Positions 1 to 6,552 of a stretch of 19,788 nt of DNA are shown here, piece by piece (positions within the stretch are counted from its first letter, which is position 1; each line of letters begins with the position of its first letter). The translations under genes were made by a program, and so were the position numbers. Where the stretch lies: NCBI GenBank assembly GCA_003524435.1, contig DQHP01000121.1, positions 224 through 20,011 on the forward strand, read 5' to 3'. The stretch comes from Microbacterium sp. (lineage in GTDB: Bacteria; Actinomycetota; Actinomycetes; Actinomycetales; Microbacteriaceae). The notes under the pieces are model-generated. The model saw nothing but the letters and a program-made list of their open reading frames with translations. It was not told where the DNA came from and made no database searches.

Positions 1-2
1 CC

Positions 3-1610
3 GTCGTCACCCCGCCGTGGAACTTCCCGGTCGCGATCCCCGCCGGTTCCACGCTCTCGGCACTCGCCGCCGGTTCGACGGTGATCATCAAGCCCGCGCG
101 TCAGGCCCGCCGCTCAGGTGCCGTCATGATCGAGGCTCTCTGGGAGGCTGGCGTTCCCCGCGACGTGCTGCAGTACGTGCAGCTGGACGGACGCGAACTC
201 GGCACCCAGCTGATCAGTTCCCCAGCCGTCGAGCGCGTCATCCTCACGGGCGGCTACGAGACCGCCGAGCTGTTCCGCAGCTTCCGTCCCGACCTACCGC
301 TGCTCGCAGAGACCAGTGGCAAGAACGCCATCATCGTCACGCCCAGCGCTGACCTTGACCTGGCAGCGAAGGACGTCGCCTACTCGGCATTTGGCCATGC
401 CGGGCAGAAGTGCTCCGCGGCATCCCTGGTCATCCTCGTCGGCACCGTTGCCGAGAGCAAGCGGTTCCGCCGCCAGCTCATCGACGCCGTCGGCTCCTAC
501 AAGGTCGGCCAGCCGTGGGACGAGTCCAGCCGTATCGGCCCCATCATCGCCCCGGCCGAGGGCAAGCTGCTGCACGCCCTGACCACGCTCGAGCCCGGTG
601 AGAGCTGGGTCATCAAGCCCGAGAAGCTCGACGACAAGGGCCAACTCTGGCGCCCGGGCGTCCGTGAGGGCGTTGCCGCGGGGTCACCCTTCCACCTCAC
701 GGAGTACTTCGGCCCGGTGCTCGGCGTTATGACCGCAAAGACGTTGGATGAAGCCACCGATATGGTGAACGCCATCGACTACGGCCTCACCTCGGGTCTG
801 CACTCGCTGGACGAAGACGAGATCGCTCAGTGGCTGTCGAAGGTCCAGGCCGGAAACCTCTATGTGAACCGCGGCATCACCGGTGCCATCGTTCAGCGCC
901 AGCCCTTCGGCGGCTGGAAGAAGGCGGCCGTGGGAGCAGGCACTAAGGCTGGTGGCCCGAGCTATTTGATCGGACTCTCTGATTGGGAGGATGCCCCGCT
1001 CACCGCGCCCGCACCGACCGATGCTCTCTCACGCGCCGCACTTGCGGCCCTGGAGAAGACGGATGCCGACTCCGACGCCGCCTGGCTGCAGGGTGCGCTG
1101 TCCTCCGATGTCAACGCGTGGCGCGACGAGTTCGGTGCAGTGAGCGATGCCACCGGACTCGAGACCGAACACAACGCGCTGCGCTATGACACGGTGCCGG
1201 TGACGATCCGTATCGAGCAGAGCACTGTCGCGCAGGCGATCCGTGTGATTGCCGCCGGTGTTCGCACTGGTGCACGACTGAGCGTCAGCACCGAGAGCGA
1301 GCTTCCTGCGTCCGTACGCGGGTGGATCTCGGCATCCGGGATTGGCGTCGCCGTCGAAGACGCGACAGGCTGGGGTGCGCGCGCCGCGCGTTTGGCCGAC
1401 AACGGTGGACGCATCCGCCTAGTCGGCGGGAACGCCGCGGAGGTCGCTGCGCACACCGGTGGCTCACCCGCTGTCGCTGTCTACGCAGGACCCGTCCTGT
1501 CGGCCGGCCGCATCGAATTGCTGCCGTTCCTGCGTGAGCAGGCCGTCTCGATCACCGCTCACCGCTTCGGTACGCCCCACCGCTACGAAATTGCCCCCCT
1601 GACCGCATAG
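3..1610 (+). CDS. putA: Bifunctional proline dehydrogenase / L-glutamate gamma-semialdehyde dehydrogenase (PutA), 3' part only
   Basis: The frame is already open at base 3, so the proline dehydrogenase domain and the start of the aldehyde dehydrogenase (ALDH) domain lie outside the window; 535 codons remain. The first visible residues (TPPWNFPVAIPAGS) are the ALDH nucleotide-binding region. ETSGKN near fragment residue 105 carries the general-base Glu, and GHAGQKCSA carries the catalytic Cys (codon at 411-413, fragment residue 137). After the ALDH domain (to about residue 325) comes the extra C-terminal domain seen in long PutA proteins, ending with the conserved ELLPFLREQAVSITAHRFG segment. 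In this family the enzyme oxidises proline through P5C to glutamate using FAD and then NAD+. The 3' end is intact and the next gene is independent. A monofunctional P5C dehydrogenase is less likely because of the long C-terminal domain. Confidence 0.93.
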   Translation, partial: VVTPPWNFPVAIPAGSTLSALAAGSTVIIKPARQARRSGAVMIEALWEAGVPRDVLQYVQLDGRELGTQLISSPAVERVILTGGYETAELFRSFRPDLPLLAETSGKNAIIVTPSADLDLAAKDVAYSAFGHAGQKCSAASLVILVGTVAESKRFRRQLIDAVGSYKVGQPWDESSRIGPIIAPAEGKLLHALTTLEPGESWVIKPEKLDDKGQLWRPGVREGVAAGSPFHLTEYFGPVLGVMTAKTLDEATDMVNAIDYGLTSGLHSLDEDEIAQWLSKVQAGNLYVNRGITGAIVQRQPFGGWKKAAVGAGTKAGGPSYLIGLSDWEDAPLTAPAPTDALSRAALAALEKTDADSDAAWLQGALSSDVNAWRDEFGAVSDATGLETEHNALRYDTVPVTIRIEQSTVAQAIRVIAAGVRTGARLSVSTESELPASVRGWISASGIGVAVEDATGWGARAARLADNGGRIRLVGGNAAEVAAHTGGSPAVAVYAGPVLSAGRIELLPFLREQAVSITAHRFGTPHRYEIAPLTA

Positions 1611-1720
1611 GAATCCCGTTTTGGGCAGCCAGCTGTTCACGAACGCCCAAGTGTTCACCGGCGAATCCGAAGACGCATGGATTCGGGGGGAGTGCATCTT
1701 CACGCGCTGAGCGATCTGGT
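1611..1720. other. Intergenic stretch with two imperfect hairpins, possible putA terminator
   Basis: No gene is visible between the putA stop and the next promoter. TTGGGC (1621-1626) can pair with GCCCAA (1645-1650), and CGAATCC (1662-1668) pairs exactly with GGATTCG (1679-1685). TGTTCAC occurs twice (1634-1640 and 1652-1658). There is no clear U-tract, so a terminator role is only a suggestion based on position. Confidence 0.3.
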
Positions 1721-1727
1721 GTAGTCT
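1699..1727 (+). promoter_or_regulatory. Predicted promoter of the FusB-like gene and its leader ORF
   Basis: TTCACG (1699-1704) and TAGTCT (1722-1727) are 17 bases apart and fit a sigma70-type -35/-10 pair with the actinobacterial TANNNT -10. The predicted +1, seven bases beyond the last T, is A1734. This is also the first base of an ATG, so the transcript would be leaderless. Confidence 0.5.
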
Positions 1728-1733
1728 CTCCAG

Positions 1734-1808
1734 ATGCTGTTTTTGAAGGGCGCCGTTGCGGCGCGGAAGGTGGTCCTCGACGCTTCGTGCGTCGAGGACA
1801 GAGGCTGA
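1734..1808 (+). CDS. Putative 24-residue leaderless leader peptide upstream of the FusB-like gene
   Basis: The ATG at 1734 opens a 24-codon frame (MLFLKGAVAARK..., ending ...CVEDRG) closed by TGA at 1806-1808. It starts exactly where the predicted promoter should start transcription, as leaderless actinobacterial mRNAs do. The frame runs through two perfect hairpins (1750-1764 and 1773-1799) and stops seven bases before a third (1816-1839). This is the geometry expected of a regulatory leader peptide whose translation decides which RNA structure forms. The downstream gene belongs to a family that acts on EF-G and the ribosome, so sensing of slowed translation is a plausible input. The peptide sequence itself is not recognised. 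The weakness is its short length: an ORF this size can occur by chance. Confidence 0.42.
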   Translation: MLFLKGAVAARKVVLDASCVEDRG

Positions 1809-1870
1809 CTACAGGCCGGCGACGGAACCCCGTCGCCGGGACTTCGTCGTATCCGATTTCTGTCGGCGAC
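1750..1870 (+). promoter_or_regulatory. Structured 5' leader with three hairpins and one competing pairing (candidate attenuator)
   Basis: Hairpin 1 is GCGCCG (1750-1755) with CGGCGC (1759-1764). Hairpin 2 is GTCCTCGACGC (1773-1783) with GCGTCGAGGAC (1789-1799), 11 perfect pairs and a 5-base loop. Hairpin 3 is CCGGCGACGG (1816-1825) with CCGTCGCCGG (1830-1839), 10 perfect pairs and loop AACC. The 3' arm of hairpin 3 (GTCGCCG, 1832-1838) can instead pair with CGGCGAC at 1864-1870. A ribosome stopped at the leader stop codon would cover part of the 5' arm of hairpin 3 and favour the alternative. No U-tract follows, so Rho-dependent or translational control is as likely as intrinsic termination. 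Confidence 0.5.
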
Positions 1871-1924
1871 TGACTCCTCTTTATCCTTCATCGCCTCCAC
1901 GGCGTTCAACGAAAGTGCACACCC

Positions 1925-2410
1925 ATGCTTTCCCTTTCCGAGCGCGACATCCGCGCCAGCTTTATCAATGCCTCCCGCAAGGAGGTCTCTGTCCTGACCC
2001 TTCCATCCGCATTCAGCGAGATCGACTTCTTGACCCGTGACTTTCTCGGGTGGGTCGATGCGAAGTTCGTTCGACGTGCCTACGTCGTCACCGAGGTCGA
2101 TGGTGCACTCACCGGCGTTCTCTTGCAGCGCGCCGAGCAGCGTGTCGCCTCACGCGCACAATGCTCGTGGTGCGAAGACGTCACTCTTCGCAACGACGTG
2201 CAACTCTATGCGGCGCGCAAAGCCGGTGCTGCCGGTCGAAACGGTGACACGTTGGGCACGCTCGTCTGCGCCGAGTTCGGATGCTCGAGCAACGTTCGCA
2301 GGCTACCTACGCTGGCCTATGAAGGCTTCGATCGCGAGGCCGCGCGAGATGCTCGCATCGAGCGACTCCGCACTAACGTCCGTGCCTTCCTCCGCAGCGT
2401 CAGGAGCTGA
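1925..2410 (+). CDS. FusB/FBP-like elongation factor G-binding zinc-finger protein
   Basis: This 161-residue protein resembles the actinobacterial FBP-domain proteins related to FusB/FusC, which bind EF-G and help release it from stalled ribosomes; FusB gives fusidic acid resistance in staphylococci. The N-terminus (ERDIRASFINASRKE..LTLP) and FLGW motif are typical. The C-terminal treble-clef zinc finger shows C80-x2-C83 (CSWC) and C115-x4-C120 (CAEFGC), with the usual LYAARKAGAAGRNGDTLGT stretch between them. The ATG at 1925 lacks a strong Shine-Dalgarno sequence and follows a leader of about 190 bases. The 3' end overlaps the convergent PaaX-type gene by 11 bases. Family membership is clear. 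Whether it protects against fusidic acid or only tunes EF-G recycling cannot be read from sequence. Confidence 0.85.
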   Translation: MLSLSERDIRASFINASRKEVSVLTLPSAFSEIDFLTRDFLGWVDAKFVRRAYVVTEVDGALTGVLLQRAEQRVASRAQCSWCEDVTLRNDVQLYAARKAGAAGRNGDTLGTLVCAEFGCSSNVRRLPTLAYEGFDREAARDARIERLRTNVRAFLRSVRS

Positions 2411-3278
2411 CGTCGTCAGCAGACACCGTTGCTCGCACGTGCTCCCAGGCGGGCTGTGCAAACCGTACGGACAGCCGTCGGAACTCGTCGAAGCTATGCT
2501 GCCCCGGCCAATCGGCAGGGAGTAGTTCGGCGGGTAGCCCCGGGTCGATATACGGCAGCACGCGCCAGCTGTCGATGAGGCGCACATAGGCGGAGAACAC
2601 CTCCGCACCTTCAGCTGCCGCGAGCCCGGTGAGCGCGTACTGGAATCGTTCGTGCTCACCGCGAAGCGTATCCAGATCCCACCACGTCGCTACGGCGTCA
2701 GCCAGGGAGCCGGCGACCTGCGGCGTTGCGGTGCGAAAAAGCACTGCAGCGTCGCGGATGCCGAGCTCGCGGAAGATCTCATCGACTTCGTCTTGCAGAT
2801 GTGCCGGACAGATCCAGAGCGCGGGGGAGACAACGCCGCATCCGATCCACTGCAAGCGGCGGCGCAACTGGTGCCTGGTATCGCGGCGAGCTTCGGGGAG
2901 GGAGAAGGAGATGAGGCACCACGCATCATCTGGTTGCATCTGCCGCACGGTGAAGATGCGTCGATCTCCGCGCTCCAGCATCGCCGTGGCCGCGGGGTTC
3001 AGGCGGTAGCCGACGCTGCCGCCCTCGCGTGAAGCGAGCAGGAGCCCGTGTTGCTTTACTCGCGCGATTGCCGTGCGTGCCCTGGCCTGTTCGATGCCCG
3101 CATCGCTGGCAAGCCTGACGAGATCGGAGGTAGAGATCCAGCCGCCCAGGCGGCGCAGCGTGAGCCCGATGATCGTGCGCAAAATGGATGCTGTGCTGCC
3201 GGGACGCGCATCGATATCGTCGAGGATGCTGGTCTCTTCAGGCGTGGCAGTGTCGCCGGTCGCCACCGCCGCACTCAT
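2400..3278 (-). CDS. PaaX family transcriptional regulator, last gene of the kynurenine operon
   Basis: This 292-residue protein has the PaaX layout. An N-terminal winged helix-turn-helix spans about residues 28-95 (SILRTIIGLTLRRLGGWIST through SVGYRLNPAA). A middle domain contains DDAWCLISFSLPEARRDTRHQLRRRL and WICPAHL, and a C-terminal domain ends with WEHVRA. PaaX of Escherichia coli represses phenylacetate genes and responds to phenylacetyl-CoA. This paralogue is joined to kynureninase by a 4-base ATGA overlap (3275-3278), so it most likely controls tryptophan/kynurenine degradation. The effector is unknown; kynurenine, anthranilate or a CoA thioester are inferences. Its stop overlaps the end of the convergent FusB-like gene. 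A 32-bp palindrome at the operon promoter (6509-6540) is a candidate target. Confidence 0.85.
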   Translation of the reverse strand: MSAAVATGDTATPEETSILDDIDARPGSTASILRTIIGLTLRRLGGWISTSDLVRLASDAGIEQARARTAIARVKQHGLLLASREGGSVGYRLNPAATAMLERGDRRIFTVRQMQPDDAWCLISFSLPEARRDTRHQLRRRLQWIGCGVVSPALWICPAHLQDEVDEIFRELGIRDAAVLFRTATPQVAGSLADAVATWWDLDTLRGEHERFQYALTGLAAAEGAEVFSAYVRLIDSWRVLPYIDPGLPAELLPADWPGQHSFDEFRRLSVRFAQPAWEHVRATVSADDVSS

Positions 3279-4489
3279 GCGCGCAGCGCGTCTCGCACCG
3301 CGAGCACGCCACTCACCGCCTCCACGTGGGAGGTGCTCAGCGGTGAGAGGCCGAGGCGGATGCCGTCGGGGAAGCGGAAGTCGGGAATCACACCGTCCGC
3401 CCAGAGCGCTGTCGTCACCTCAGCCGCACGTGCGTGGCCGATTGTGACGTGGCCACCTCGCAGTGAAGCATCCTCTGGGCTGAGAAGTCGCGCGCCGAGA
3501 GGAGCTAGCTCTTCACCTACGGCGCGCACGACGAGTTCGGTGAGTGAGACGGATTTCGCGCGCACGGCATCGATCGTTGCACTCTCGATCAGATCGAGCA
3601 TGCCCTGCATTGCCAGCATCCCGAGCACAGGAGGCGTACCGCTGATGAACTGACGGATGCCGTCGGCGGGCGCATATACCGACCCCATCGCGAAGACATC
3701 CCCCGCGCCCATCCACCCCTGAATCGGCTGGCGCAGGACACCGTGATGGCGGGCATTGACATAGGCGAATGCCGGGGAGCCCGGACCACCGTTCAGATAC
3801 TTATACGTGCATCCGACCGCCAGATCGACGCCGCAGGCATCGAGTTGCACAGGAATAACGCCCGCAGAATGGCACAGATCCCACAGTATGAGCGCGCCGG
3901 CCTCGTGCGCAGCATCCGTGATTGCTGCCATATTGGCCAGCGCCCCCGAGCGGTAATCGACGTGGCTCAGCACAACCAGCGCGGTCTGTTCCGTGACGGC
4001 GGCGGCGACATCGGCCGGTTGCACGCCATTGACCGGGTCGGAGGCTAGCCAGCGCACCGTCAACCCGCGCTCGGCGGCAACGCCCTCGGCGACGAATCGA
4101 TCGGTGGGGAAATTGCCCTCTTCAATGAGGATCTCGGTGCGGTCGGGACGAGCCGCGACACCGGCACGCATGAGTTTGTACAGAAGCACGGTCGTGGAAT
4201 CGGCGACGACGGTCTGTCCCGCCGCGGCGCCCAGCGTGACGCGGCCGATTCGGTCGCCAAGCTGCGTCGGGAGGTCCATCCACTGCTCATCCCAGGAGCG
4301 GATCAAGCGCGTGCCCCAGTCTTCGCGAATGAAGTCGGCGATGCGCGCCGGCGTCTCCTTCAGCGGGCGACCGAGTGAGTTGCCGTCGAGATACGCGCTG
4401 ACCCCGGGGGCATCGACGAAGGCGTCTAGATGCGCGCGCAGCGGATCAGCGGCATCGAGGGCACGGGCAGCATCAAGAAGATCAGTCAT
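3275..4489 (-). CDS. kynU: Kynureninase
   Basis: This PLP enzyme of the aspartate aminotransferase fold cleaves L-kynurenine to anthranilate and L-alanine. Numbered from the chosen ATG (404 residues), YLDGNSLGRP lies at the N-terminus, WDLCHSAG (about 203-210) contains the Asp that contacts the PLP ring nitrogen, and GCTYKYLNGGPGSPAF carries the Schiff-base lysine K230. Length and motifs match bacterial kynureninases. Two starts are possible: a GTG at 4495 overlapping the upstream stop (GTGA), or the ATG at 4489. I prefer the ATG because AAGG at 4497-4500 sits 7 bases before it, while it would abut the GTG. The gene is coupled upstream to the amidohydrolase and downstream to the PaaX regulator. 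Confidence 0.94.
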   Translation of the reverse strand: MTDLLDAARALDAADPLRAHLDAFVDAPGVSAYLDGNSLGRPLKETPARIADFIREDWGTRLIRSWDEQWMDLPTQLGDRIGRVTLGAAAGQTVVADSTTVLLYKLMRAGVAARPDRTEILIEEGNFPTDRFVAEGVAAERGLTVRWLASDPVNGVQPADVAAAVTEQTALVVLSHVDYRSGALANMAAITDAAHEAGALILWDLCHSAGVIPVQLDACGVDLAVGCTYKYLNGGPGSPAFAYVNARHHGVLRQPIQGWMGAGDVFAMGSVYAPADGIRQFISGTPPVLGMLAMQGMLDLIESATIDAVRAKSVSLTELVVRAVGEELAPLGARLLSPEDASLRGGHVTIGHARAAEVTTALWADGVIPDFRFPDGIRLGLSPLSTSHVEAVSGVLAVRDALRA

Positions 4490-4491
4490 GT

Positions 4492-5640
4492 TCACACCTT
4501 CAGATCGTCGGAGGTAAGGAGTCGGGCGCAGAGGGGATCTGCCTTTTCTGGTGATTGTCCGGGGAAGAAGAGGAGACGTGCGTGCGGACCGCGGGGGTCG
4601 GCAGGATCCAGCGCTTGGAGTAGCTCAATAGCGTCGATGCCAGCGTCGCGCAGCGCGTTGATTTCACGCAGGTTGAATCCCACAGGCATCGGACCATTGC
4701 CCATGTCAGTGCCGTAGAGCACCGTGCCGCCAGCCGCATGAAAACGGCGGACGTTTTCGACCGCGATGTCATACGCGTCGCCATCGTGAATCGCGAGAGT
4801 AGAGATCCACGAGGCCGAGGCCGCTTGCGCGATGATCTCGGCATCGGTGAGTCGCTCTGAGAATGGTGCATGGGCGAGGCGCCCGGCTCCGAGGCGGACA
4901 ACCCGTTGTGCTTCGCCAGGGCCCTCCGCGTGGGCAACGATCGGAATGCGGTGGTGCGCGGCGATCGCGAGGATCCGTCGTAACAGCTCGTCGGAGAACA
5001 CCGGCCCCGCAGTGCTGTTGCTCGCGATCTTGATGCGTGTGGCTCCGGCGTCCTTCATTTCGATGATGGCGCGTTCGGCAGCATCCGCATCGGCGATCTC
5101 GCGGACTGCGCCCTCTGGCGCCCACGCGCGGTCACACGGATATCCGCCTGGCGGCGTCAAGAATGCCCCGGCGAACGTGATCTCGACGCCGCGTCGGGCG
5201 GTGTCAATTCGGGGTTCCCCCTCGCGTTCCCCCTCTTGCCCTCCGCATAACTCCGGAGATTTTTCGTCGATCGGCGCCAAATCGGCACCCGCAGTGCGTG
5301 TTTGCGTCAACACTCCGGAGTTATGCGGCGGGAAAGTGGCTGAGTCCGGCGGGAGAGCGGCCAAAGCAGACCGGAAGGAGGCGTCGTTTGCCGCAGCCGA
5401 GAGCACTTCCGGGTTTCCGCCGAGGTCGATGACCCGAGCGAGCACTGAATCCGCAAGCCGAGATGCCTCGACGAGTTGAAGGTGCACATGGTGATCGGTG
5501 AATCCACCTGCGATGACTCCGTCGAGGCGCGGGAGACCAGCGATAGGGGCATTGGGCAGCAGTTGCAACTCTCCGCTGCTGACCGCAATCACGCCTTCGC
5601 GCCACTCGCCCCCGTCAAACCAGGTGACCGCCGCACGCAT
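4492..5640 (-). CDS. Metal-dependent amidohydrolase in the kynurenine operon, candidate N-formylkynurenine formamidase
   Basis: This 382-residue amidohydrolase-superfamily protein has a complete set of metal ligands: DHHVH (H51 and H53), K204 in TRIKIAS (candidate carboxylated Lys), H237 in IVAHAEG, H257 in RLAHAPF and D312 in YGTDMGN. The start is the ATG at 5640, in a TAATG overlap with the dioxygenase stop; the frame stays open further upstream, but that part lies inside the dioxygenase gene and is not protein-like. The 3' end abuts kynureninase. Tryptophan dioxygenase makes N-formylkynurenine and kynureninase uses kynurenine, so the missing step is formamide hydrolysis, normally done by KynB or an alpha/beta hydrolase. 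Its position makes it a candidate for that role, not yet shown by sequence alone. Residues about 105-133 are encoded by an inverted-repeat insertion and look unlike the rest. Confidence 0.85.
   Translation of the reverse strand: MRAAVTWFDGGEWREGVIAVSSGELQLLPNAPIAGLPRLDGVIAGGFTDHHVHLQLVEASRLADSVLARVIDLGGNPEVLSAAANDASFRSALAALPPDSATFPPHNSGVLTQTRTAGADLAPIDEKSPELCGGQEGEREGEPRIDTARRGVEITFAGAFLTPPGGYPCDRAWAPEGAVREIADADAAERAIIEMKDAGATRIKIASNSTAGPVFSDELLRRILAIAAHHRIPIVAHAEGPGEAQRVVRLGAGRLAHAPFSERLTDAEIIAQAASASWISTLAIHDGDAYDIAVENVRRFHAAGGTVLYGTDMGNGPMPVGFNLREINALRDAGIDAIELLQALDPADPRGPHARLLFFPGQSPEKADPLCARLLTSDDLKV
5243..5328. repeat. 86-bp inverted-repeat (REP/MITE-like) element inside the amidohydrolase gene
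   Basis: CCGCATAACTCCGGAG (5243-5258) and its exact reverse complement CTCCGGAGTTATGCGG (5313-5328) flank 54 bases. The element is read in frame as amidohydrolase residues about 105-133 (starting PHNSGVL on the coding strand), in a loop between the first metal site and the next conserved strand. A perfect 16-bp inverted repeat is not expected from coding constraint. No target-site duplication is obvious. Confidence 0.7.
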
Positions 5641-6494
5641 TAGTTGCCGATCTCGGTGCGTACCGTGTACAGCTCGGGGAAGAATGTCAACTCCAGCGCA
5701 CGCTGCAAGAACGCCGCTCCGGTGGAGCCGCCGGTCCCTGTCTTCATACCGATAGTGCGCGTCACTGTCTTCAGATGCCGGAAGCGCCAGAACTGGAAGT
5801 TGTCTTCGAGATCGACAAGGTCCTCGCACGCCTCATACAGATCCCAATACGTGCGCGGGTTCTCGTAGATCTCGCGGATGGCAGGCACAAGCGAGTCGTG
5901 CGGACGGTAGGGCTCACGCACATCGCGATCCAGGATCTCCTGCGGGATGGCCAGGCCCCGGCGAGCGGCGTAGCGCAGGAACTCGTCGTACAGCGTGGGG
6001 CGCTCGAACTCTGCCGTGAGGAGCGCCAAGTTTGACGGGTGGTCCTGGAAGACCGACAGCATCCGCTCGTTTTTATTGCCAAGGGCAAATTCCACCACGC
6101 GGTACTGCACCGACTGGAATCCCGAAGAGTTTCCCAGCGCCCCACGGAACTCGGCGTATTCGGTCGGCGTAAGTGTGGCCAGGACCGACCACTGCTGCGT
6201 CATCACCGCCTGGATCTGCTTCACACGCGCAACGCGCTTGAGCGCCTCACGCAGGTCATCGGCGGCGAGAAGTCGGCGGGCTGAACTGAGCTCGTGCGCG
6301 AGAAGTTTCAACCACAGTTCGGTCGTCTGGTGCTGAATGATGAACAGCATCTCGTCGTGGTGTTCTGGACGACTGACCGGATGCTGCGCATCGAGCAGCT
6401 TGTCCAGCTCAAGGTATGACCCGTAGGTCATGCGCCCGGACAGGTCCGTGACGATGCCGTCTTCTAACGCGCGCTCGTTCTTCTCGGTCTCCAT
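5640..6494 (-). CDS. kynA: Tryptophan 2,3-dioxygenase
   Basis: This 284-residue heme enzyme opens the indole ring of L-tryptophan with O2 to give N-formylkynurenine, the first step of the kynurenine route. The active-site residues fall at the same numbers as in the well-studied Xanthomonas campestris enzyme: H55 in FIIQHQTTELWLK, Y113 and R117 in TEYAEFRG, the proximal heme ligand H240 in FRHLKTV, and T254 in KTGTGGSTG. This agreement also supports the ATG at 6494. The start is about one base from the predicted transcription start, so the message may be leaderless. It is the first gene of a four-gene operon and its stop overlaps the amidohydrolase start (TAATG). The promoter is overlaid by a 32-bp palindrome. 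Confidence 0.96.
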   Translation of the reverse strand: METEKNERALEDGIVTDLSGRMTYGSYLELDKLLDAQHPVSRPEHHDEMLFIIQHQTTELWLKLLAHELSSARRLLAADDLREALKRVARVKQIQAVMTQQWSVLATLTPTEYAEFRGALGNSSGFQSVQYRVVEFALGNKNERMLSVFQDHPSNLALLTAEFERPTLYDEFLRYAARRGLAIPQEILDRDVREPYRPHDSLVPAIREIYENPRTYWDLYEACEDLVDLEDNFQFWRFRHLKTVTRTIGMKTGTGGSTGAAFLQRALELTFFPELYTVRTEIGN

Positions 6495-6501
6495 ACGCTC
6501 G

Positions 6502-6540
6502 AGAGTATCTCAATAATCTGACGTTCGTCAGACTTTTGAG
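6502..6540 (-). promoter_or_regulatory. Promoter with overlapping 32-bp palindromic operator for the kynurenine operon
   Basis: Read on the minus strand, CTGACG (6526-6531) and TACTCT (6502-6507) form a -35/-10 pair 18 bases apart, with the start of transcription at about 6495. The palindrome 6509-6540 has inner arms TCTGACG/CGTCAGA (6517-6523, 6526-6532) and outer arms CTCAA/TTGAG (6509-6513, 6536-6540) in register about one centre. It covers the -35 and spacer, as a repressor site would. The PaaX-type regulator at the operon end is the obvious candidate ligand. A weak terminator for the upstream hydrolase is the alternative. Confidence 0.55.
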
Positions 6541-6552
6541 AGTAATGGGAGG

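Noticed and set aside
1756..2040. 94-codon plus-strand frame over the FusB leader
   Set aside because: Arg/Ser/Pro-rich product overlapping the FusB-like gene in another frame; the leader is better explained by the short frame and hairpins.
5641..5829. 63-codon N-terminal extension of the amidohydrolase frame
   Set aside because: It lies inside the dioxygenase gene in another frame and reads as non-protein; the TAATG overlap gives a natural start at 5640.
6509..6540. Palindrome as a simple terminator of the alpha/beta hydrolase gene
   Set aside because: It is followed by ATTATT only and coincides with a well-spaced -35/-10 pair; an operator is the better reading, though termination is not excluded.
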